Origin: Hyperoplus lanceolatus
Taxonomy: Eukaryota; Chordata; Actinopteri; Uranoscopiformes; Ammodytidae
Direction of reading: 5' to 3'
Length of the DNA: 64,000 nt
Assembly: GCA_026929865.2 (NCBI GenBank)
Contig: CM049410.1
Coordinates: 12,290,501 to 12,354,500 of the forward strand
Positions 56,348 to 64,000 of this stretch are shown here, in pieces. The translations under genes and the position numbers were made by a program. Under the pieces are notes generated by a model. That model did no database searches. It saw only the letters and a program-made list of their open reading frames with translations, and was not told the origin of the DNA. Positions within the stretch are counted from its first letter, which is position 1. The number at the start of each line of letters is the position of its first letter.

Positions 56348-58480
56348 CGGTACATAAGTCATTCTGCGGCAACTTGTGACCTTTCATGTTATCTTTTAAT
56401 TGTACTATTTAGCTGGTGATGTCTGTTGCAGTGAATGCTTGTAAATGTCTTGTACCACAAGTGTAAGACATAGCTTTGGGTTCATCTTCGGGATTTTATT
56501 AGGGGTTTAAATGAACATATTAACTGAGGCAGCTGCTGTTGATATATGGGGTTTGAAATTTGAAAAAGGGTTGGGTTTAGGGTTGTAAGTTGCATGCCAT
56601 TTTTTGTGTAGATGCCCAGTGTTTTCATATATGTTTTTTTCAGCAGCCATATGGCCCCGTGTGCATTTGTTTTATAACAGACCCTGAGGTCCGGAACACT
56701 TTGCCCCGGCCCTTCTCCATCAATAACAGGCTGAATCACATCTTAGGGAATGTCAGAGTCCTGACCTTGGCATATGAAGTCATGGGCTCCTCCTCATGGA
56801 CTCCTCTAGGTATTTTGGAGGGTGTGTATGAAGGGGCATTGATTCAAGCAAGAAGGAAATGGAGTGTGGGGGGGGGGGGGGCTGGGACAGTGAAAGTATG
56901 GCTGCTGTAGTGTGTGTATTTGTTTCCATGGTGCTGATCTCCGGCCAGACTGCAGCTCTCGGAGTGTAACTCTAGGGATTTGTTTGAATGAAAATGAAGC
57001 AAAGTGCTGCTGGACGAGAAGGCGGTTAGAGCCGTCCCCGAGCAGAGCAAGGTTGAAAAATAAAAAAAGGTCAACTATGGCGGGAACGGGTCAGTGAGCT
57101 CAATCTGTGGCATAAGCTGGTTGGATTGTTCGGACGTGGTTTTGACATTGATGCAAATACAATACATCTGTGTGTGTGTTTTTTTTTTGTGTGTGTTTTA
57201 TTTTTTATTTGTTTACTGCTAGATGTGTTGCCTTTAGAACTTTTAATTCTTATGCTGTGTATGTGCTGCATCGTTGGAATGGCTCACATGGGCACTGGAG
57301 TGGAACACAGCTGTCACTCATGTTATTTATAATAACACTGGTGCGTTTCCTGTTCTGAGAAGATCTTTAAAAATGTGCTGTGAAGAAGGTATTTTAATGC
57401 CTAATAGGTAGACAGACATGAAGAGTGAGTAAAGCCAACTCTCTATGTCAGACAATAAGAACATGGCCATGAGGAAAGTGTCTGCACTGTAATGTCAATT
57501 AATGCTATTTCTTTATTTTACATCGACTGCAGTTGGAGGGACACCCATTTGCGTCACTCTTATGTGGTGAAAATGCAGCAAAACAGTAAATTAGTTCATT
57601 TCTGTCCGCAGGGTTTTGTTTTTTCTTAAACTTTACTTAAAATTGCCCCTATAAAATCTTAAGCCAGTGAGTGTATTCTGTGTCATTTCAGATTACGTGG
57701 TTCGTAGACGTGTGTCACAGCAACAGTCACATTTTGAGAATTTGGTCCTAAGCGTCTGACACTGTCAACATTTCACAGGAAGCTTTTCTCCTTTGATCGC
57801 CAAGGCTCCAAATCAGCCTTCTGTGGACCTGCCTTACAGCGTGATCCAAGACCACAGTTTTGTTTTTTGTTTTTTTGACAACCAACTGTAACATTTTTTG
57901 TCAGATCGTAAAAAATCACACAGTTTGACGCCACAACAGTTTGACAGACAGTGAGCCAGCATGCTCAACAACAGGACATAAATGGAATTTCAACCATTAT
58001 TATTTATGTTTTTTTTAACACCTGTGCTTTTCGTTCTATCAGAAAAAAATTAATGAGGCATGAACATATAAATAAACTCTTGTTTGGACTGTAGATAGGA
58101 TGGTATTTGTATTAAAACAGGAACACTAAGTGCTCAAAGGAATTTTTTTTTGTTATTGTTTGTAAATTTGGAGCCCAAAGACCCAACGCAACAATGCAAC
58201 ATAGGGCTAACGGATACACCGTGTGTGCGTCAAGGGGCCTTTTAGATAAACAATGCAACCGTATGGGGGAGCTTTTTAAGTTCCCTCTCTCCAATCCCCT
58301 CGTGTGTTTCACTCCGTGTTGTGAACAAGAAAGCAGGTCTTTTTAAGAATGGAAACGTACTGTAGTTCTCAACAGTGTGGATTATATTTAGTCCGGTGAC
58401 CTAAATTTCACACACCACCTAAAAGGATGACAGTGCTCGGGGAGGAGGGGAACGTGTAATTACTCGGAGGTGGCCGGACC

Positions 58481-58530
58481 TCTCTCTCTCTCTCTCTCCC
58501 TCTCTCTCTCTCTCTGTCTCTCTCTCTCTG
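58481..58530. repeat. CT repeat
   Basis: CT units with two CTCCCT or CTGT breaks. Confidence 0.9.
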
Positions 58531-58816
58531 TCTTCTTTTCCTCCCTCTCTAAGGGCGATCCAGCTGCTAGAGTTTTGCATAAACCACAAATCACTGCCTT
58601 TCGGGCGAGATAGAGGTATAGGGATAGATGGGGTGGGAGGGGAGGGGGGGGAATATTAGGCAAACGTACAGCTATGTGGGCATATTACTGAATAATAGTG
58701 GAAGGTATCTATTTTTTAAAGGATGAAACATTTTATATAATTGGATGCATGTCAGAGCAATAGTTGGAATCAAAGTTATGCACGGAGCCATTTCCAACTT
58801 TCCAGAGTTCTGAGAT

Positions 58817-58818
58817 AA

Positions 58819-58876
<58 letters not shown>
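58817..58876. repeat. GA repeat
   Basis: About 29 GA units with one ACAG break. Confidence 0.95.
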
Positions 58877-58880
<4 letters not shown>

Positions 58881-59033
58881 AGATGACATTTCCGAAAACA
58901 GCATTAGAAAAAGAGGGGCAGATTGGTTCTCGGTGAGACGAGGCTGCCACTGTTGTTGACTGCTCCTTTGTCACCCTCATGTCAAAGCCATCTGCTCTCC
59001 TCCGTTCCTCTTCACTAGACCCTCCTCTCTATT

Positions 59034-59118
59034 CATCTATCTATCTATCCATCTATCTATCCATCTATCCATCTATCTATCCATCTATCCATCTATCTAT
59101 CTATCTATCAATCTATCT
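59034..59118. repeat. CTAT/CCAT tetranucleotide repeat
   Basis: About 21 tetramers alternating in blocks of CTAT and CCAT. Confidence 0.95.
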
Positions 59119-59688
59119 TTCCGTCTCCCTCGTGCCATCGCAACATTCCAGGATGCATCCTTCTCTTTCCCTCCTCTCTCTTCCTTTTCTCTCACTTCTT
59201 CTTCCTTCATCCATCCTTCGCTTTGTTCCTCCCCCTCCGCAGGGTATATAGCAGCCAATTAGCAGTCTGCGCAGGACATGCTAACAACCCTGAGCCCCCA
59301 ACCTACCCCCCCACCCCCCAACCTACCCCTCCCTCACCCCCTCTTCAACTGTACTGTTCAACTCCCTCCCGCGTGACCCAGTCCACCATGTTAATCAGGT
59401 ATCGGTCAGATCATAGCATGAAGGAAGCCAACAGAGGGAGGCTGAGATTAGGGGATGGTGGTTTTGGTGGGGTTGTTGGCATTGAAGGTGATTTGAAGGT
59501 CAAACACCGGCATACACACACACACATACACACACACAAGGAGTCGGTCTGAGAGTGCGTCTGCGGAGCATCAATCACTGTTAGACATGGTGGCTGGGCA
59601 ACCTAGCCCGAGATTCACGCTTAAGGAAACATGGAGAGGAGCTGGCGCCTGATCCGAGAAGACAAAGGGACAGAGGGAAGGGGTTTGC

Positions 59689-59689
<1 letters not shown>

Positions 59690-59720
<31 letters not shown>

Positions 59721-59740
59721 CGTGCGTGCGTGTGTGTTTG
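59690..59740. repeat. GT and GCGT repeat
   Basis: GT units ending in GTGC tetramers, like the tract at 56224. Confidence 0.93.
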
Positions 59741-60269
59741 TGTGCAAGCAGTCCTCAGGGGCAGTCCACGTGACCGAGGTGTTTGTGTGTGGTGTGTAAC
59801 TATTCCAAAGGATGTGCCAGAGGAGTAAAAAAACAAACGAAAAAAAAACATGGCATTTATAAAGGTGCTCATAGAGGCACAGAGCATTTCACACAACAGA
59901 AGCTGTCTGTATTATTCACTGCTGTGTGCACTTCCTGACTGCCAACTCACCTCCTTAATCACACTCTGATCCTTTGGCTGGTCACTTATCATAAAACCTA
60001 TATACTGGTGGACCATAGAAACCGCGGAAATATTTTTTAGATTTTAAATTCTCATGAAGATTTCATGGTTTTCAGATATAATAAATGCAAAACATTTTGA
60101 TGCAGATAAAAGAAACTGGCCTTTTGGGGTTTCACTTAAAATAGTGTTGTGATACGGCTTTAAAAAGGCTGCTAAACAGGCATTTACATACTGTATAATG
60201 TGATGTTGTCAGACCTGTGGTGAAAGTCACTTTGTGTGTTAAGCCCTGCCAACAACCTGCAGATCATTT

Positions 60270-60620
60270 TAAAGGAATAGTTAGAAATCTTTTAAAACAC
60301 ACCTATTTGTATTTTTTGCTGAGAGTGGGATAGATAAATACGAAGCTGGAGCCAACATCCGCTTAGCTAAGCTTATTGTCTGTACAAAAATCAATGTGTA
60401 AAAAATGTCAAGTTTATAAGAAGTTGTATGCAGGACCATCTCTTAGCTTCCTGGAGTCTTGTTGTCTCAGTGAAGCAAGTTATAGACATTATGCTAAGCT
60501 AAACCTACTGGCTGTGGGTTATCTCATTATACTTTCCATACAGACATTAGATTGGTATCGATCCTTTCATCTATATATCTTAGCCAGAAAGCAAACAAAC
60601 AGGATTGCCACACTTGTGTT
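60270..60620. repeat. Degraded common teleost interspersed repeat
   Basis: It begins AAAGGAATAGTT. It keeps GAAGCTGGAGCCAACATCCG, TTAGCTAAGCTTATTGTCTG, CTTCCTGGAGTCTTGTTGTC and GATTGGTATCGATCCTTTCA in the order of a very common fish repeat I recognise. The right end (TTAGCCAGAAAGCAAAC) is the diverged inverted partner of the left. Internal sections are deleted. The superfamily is uncertain. Confidence 0.7.
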
Positions 60621-61727
60621 TTAAATTATATTTTAAGATGCTCTTCTTTCTTTTTTTTACTCTGATAAAAGCCGAAATCGCCGATAAAATAAAATGAGAT
60701 CTCCAAACCTGGAGTGGACAGTATTGACTGACTGATATCAACATCATTAATATTGATCTCACAGAGCAAGCTTGCCGTTTTAATCATCTAATGTCAAAGG
60801 TCTTGAGTCTGAAGCGTTTTTACAATGCTGCACTTTTCAACAGTAACCTTGGCGTAACCTTGGTGTAGAGTCAAATAAATGAATATATACTGAAAATGAA
60901 TAGAGACAACAGTAGGTGTTTTTGTGTCATTATTCACCCTCTGTCCAATCCATCCACTGATAAAAAACTGCCAAAGGAATAAAGTCTTTCTTTTTACCTC
61001 GTGGCAAATCTCTGTACAACCACTTCAAGTAGCCGATATTACAAATACAATTTAAACAAGTAGCCTTAATATGTCAAGGTCTATAACATGCTTGCTGCCT
61101 GCTTCATGCTGCCTCATCTCCTCCATTTACTTTGTACGGTAAAAAGCAGGAGAAATATGCAGAACGACTCTTGATGGTTGCCTCTGTGGAGGATTTAAAA
61201 AGCTATTCAAATGATTTAACACTAAAGGGATGTAGAGGGAGAGATGAAAAAATATACCTTTACTTTTTTCCCCTTTGTTACCTACATGGGCATTATTTTA
61301 AAAAGGATGTAATAGCTTTCTTCAGCAGCATAGCAAAGCACTGCAGTTCATTTTCTTGATCAGTCGACCCCTTCGCCAAGTGTTGTAATGGGGGCGGTTG
61401 AGTGAAGGACAGCGCCGGGCTGGCTGTTGGGGTTTTTATGGTGCTTTGTGCAGTCAGCGAGCTGAGCGATTTCACCGCCACCACTACTGCTGCTTTTGCT
61501 GCTGCTGCTGCCTGGAGAATATGGATGAGATCATTCCCATACACACATACACGTACACGTACACACAGACAGTACACACTTATAAAAAGGGCTGAGGCGC
61601 ACCTTTATATAGAGGTGTACGCATACATGCCCAGAGAGAAAACAGTTGGGGTAAATGGAAATACACGCAAATACACACGCACGCACGCACACACACACAC
61701 GCACGCACGCACACACATACATACACG

Positions 61728-61805
<78 letters not shown>

Positions 61806-64000
61806 GGAGTTAACATGATGAAGTATGTGCCTGTGTGGTAAGAGAGAGTATCAAAGCATATCGCCTGTACAATCGCATTACAGGCCTGCCACAATTAGTT
61901 AGCTCAGCCCACAGCTGAGGGGAGAGAGAGACAACACACTTGACACCAAGACACACACACAAACACACAAATGCATATAGTTATTATAGCTAGGATTTTA
62001 TACTGCCTATAAATAACATCCATACACAAAAGTTGTTGTTGACAGGTGCATGAGATATGGTGGTTCGTACAGGGTTACAAGCTGTAGGGAATGGACTTTT
62101 AAGTTCAGTGCTGCAATGTTTTTCATTATTAAGTAAATCCGTCCATAATTTTTACTATTAATTAATTGATGGTTTACTTACAAAAACCCAAAGATATTTG
62201 GTTTGAATTCAAATAAAATAATAAGCAGTACATTTCACATTTTGAGAAGCAGGGATTGCAAACGCAGGATATCGTTTTTCTTAAGAAGAAGCAACGTGTT
62301 AAGCAACTATCACAGTTGTAGTTTTTGGTAATAAATTCCCCGTGTGTATTTTTTTGCAGTGTGCATAACTAGTTACGTAGCTCAGTTTTGCTTATACATG
62401 AGGCATCCGTTTGTGTGGTGTATGAACTCATGTAATGGTTGTCCAGTGTAGGCAGGAGTATTTCGCTAACAAGTAAAAGGAGCGCTCCGCAAAACCACAC
62501 ACACACACAAAAAACACATACACATTGTGTATCACTGTCATCAACCATTATACATCAAATTATACCACTAGAGCCCACTTCAGAAGCTAAAACTATTAAA
62601 AGTGACACTGAGGGAGGGCTGCTCTTGTATAATAATAGGCTTGCAGCATGTACAACATCCATAAGCACAAACACACACGCACATGTGCGCGCACATGGTG
62701 CTCTTTTATCTCCCCTTGTGTATTACTTTCACGTCATCCTTCAGCTCATAACCAATTGTTGAAGTCAGCTAAGATTTTTCCCACATCCTTCAATTATTTC
62801 TTTTTTACTTATTCTGTACTCTCTCTATCTCTCCCTCCCTTGCTCTTTCTCTCTCTCTCTCTCTGATCTGTATACTAATTTTGTCCTTTTCCGAGTGAAC
62901 AGCAAATGTATAAAGACACTTATTCATCCCATTTTCTTTCTCTCTTTTCTCCACCTCTGTGCCCTCCCTCTAAGCCATCTAATCTCTCTCTCTCTCTCTA
63001 CTCTTCTTTATATACCGCTCCTCTCATCTTCCTCTTCCTCTCTTTCATCCTTTATTGCATTCCTTTGGCTATTGCATCAAAGGTCTATTCAGTAATATTT
63101 CATAGAGAAGCTAATATGCATACCCCGTGCCCTTTCTTCCCGTCTGGATTGCATACATAAATAATTAAGTCAACGCCTAAAGTTCTCCCTTTCACGTAAC
63201 CCGGGCCGATGATCGGAAGGTGAGGGTGTGTGTCCGCATGTCATATCAAGCGGGTGTATGTCTGCCACAGACCTTGACCGCATGTGTCTGCTTTTGAATC
63301 CTCATGTACAAGTGATAGCCATGGGCTTTTTTCTTCTTTTTTTTTACACACATTCGCCAGCACATCAAATATCTAAAAACTTATAACATCAAAAAGAAAT
63401 AATGCAACTTGATGTTTTAAACCAATCCTGATTACTTCATCAGTATTTAAAATGACTCTGAGAATAGACACTGCTTTGTCATCATTCTCAGCTGCTGTGT
63501 GTTTAAATTTTTGATTAAACCTGCCGCATCTCCTGTTGCTGATATCAACAATGGTTCTCTCTCACTGCAGCAAGCCAAACCTGTACAGCACTTTAATCAA
63601 TCAAGAGACCCCCCCCCCCCCACCAGCACCACCACGGTGACAGGATCATGTAGGAAACTAAATTTAATGGACAATATGTATCAATTATTATTATTTCTCC
63701 TCAGCTCTCTTTATGGGTGCAACATTACCCCCCGGGGGCCACAACTTAAATGGGTTGATGGATGGAGGAGAAAGAGGCTTTAAATCTCTCTGTCCCAGGT
63801 CTTGACGCTCGCGGTTTGATTTATAGGCTACTCCTGAACAACAGATCGCAGAAGAGTAAACAGGACAAATAATGTTTACTTATACAGTATCATGCTGTGT
63901 TACAATTAACTGAACAAGAAATTTCTTGGATCAACAAGATTTGCATTTGCTTGTATTTCTTGAAAAAGACAATCACGATCATGTTTTGTATGACATTCAT
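60621..64000. other. Unassigned DNA with simple repeats
   Basis: It contains a CA tract at 61672-61803, CT tracts near 62840-62863 and 62980-63000, and a C run at 63608-63620. Segments 61440-61520 (GCT-rich) and 63040-63200 are repeat-free. No gene or element end was recognised. Confidence 0.4.
61672..61803. repeat. Compound CA microsatellite
   Basis: CACG-type tetramers and CATA units on the left run into about 37 pure CA units. Confidence 0.97.

Larger units (their letters stand above)
55053..60269. other. Unassigned DNA with many simple repeats
   Basis: It contains a purine-rich block at 55500-55780, GT at 55950-56021 and 56224-56347, a G run at 56866-56880, CT at 58481-58530, GA at 58817-58876, CTAT/CCAT at 59034-59118 and GT at 59690-59740. 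A frame at about 56640-56800 has a splice-acceptor-like start but no other support. No gene was recognised. Confidence 0.4.

Noticed and set aside
56640-56800. Open segment after a TTTTTTTCAG acceptor-like site
   Set aside because: No convincing donor, no recognisable protein and a weak codon pattern. Support is lower than for the two listed candidate exons.
61490-61515. Short GCT-rich run that could encode alanine or a trinucleotide-repeat gene
   Set aside because: Only about five perfect units, with no supported reading frame or exon boundaries.
63499-63783. 94-codon frame near the right edge
   Set aside because: It includes a C run and a proline/threonine low-complexity stretch, and no domain or splice structure supports it.

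Overview
This window reads as nuclear DNA of a ray-finned fish, probably a percomorph-type teleost. It has no bacterial-style gene organisation. It is full of long CA/GT microsatellites and carries the mixed mobile-element load typical of teleosts: hAT, Tc1/mariner and pogo-like, PIF/Harbinger, TTAA-targeting DNA elements, L2/jockey-like and RTE-like non-LTR retrotransposons, tRNA-derived SINEs and old dispersed teleost repeats. I found no complete host gene. Two short stretches (about 32205-32320 and 50178-50267) look like internal exons on the + strand, so the window may be large introns or intergenic DNA. I could not name their gene.

Layout. 1-12 kb: a PIF/Harbinger-like element (1794-2787), a 5'-truncated LINE (about 2953-4150, minus), two small inverted-repeat elements (5350-5540, 6523-6643), and an hAT-like element (6893-9315) that contains a second hAT element (7417-8853), each with its own 8-bp target duplication. 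12-14 kb: a Harbinger element with a truncated transposase gene and an open Myb/SANT-like gene. 16-26 kb: the densest mobile-element block. It holds a TTAA element, an RTE-like LINE with a long open frame, a GC-rich MITE, a Tc1 element carrying an inverted second copy of the TTAA element, and a large foldback element invaded by an L2-like LINE that was itself invaded by a short retroposon. 28.5-30.3 kb: a possible solo LTR with repeated CACGTG motifs. 34-36.7 kb: three elements nested inside one another. 36.7-51 kb: mostly microsatellites and purine-rich tracts, plus one hAT element and one SINE. 51.3-55 kb: an hAT holding a SINE holding another hAT, then a pogo-like element, then a near-perfect triple-hairpin palindrome. 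55-64 kb: mostly simple repeats and one degraded teleost repeat.

Nothing here is a working multi-gene system. The value of the window is its readable insertion history: target duplications, inverted ends and paired copies show which elements arrived first. I did not find a convincing new biological system. The most unusual objects are the triple-hairpin palindrome at 54609-55045, the three-layer nest at 33992-36717 and the palindromic element at 22841-26085. Family names rest on ends, target duplications and protein motifs read by eye, with no database search.
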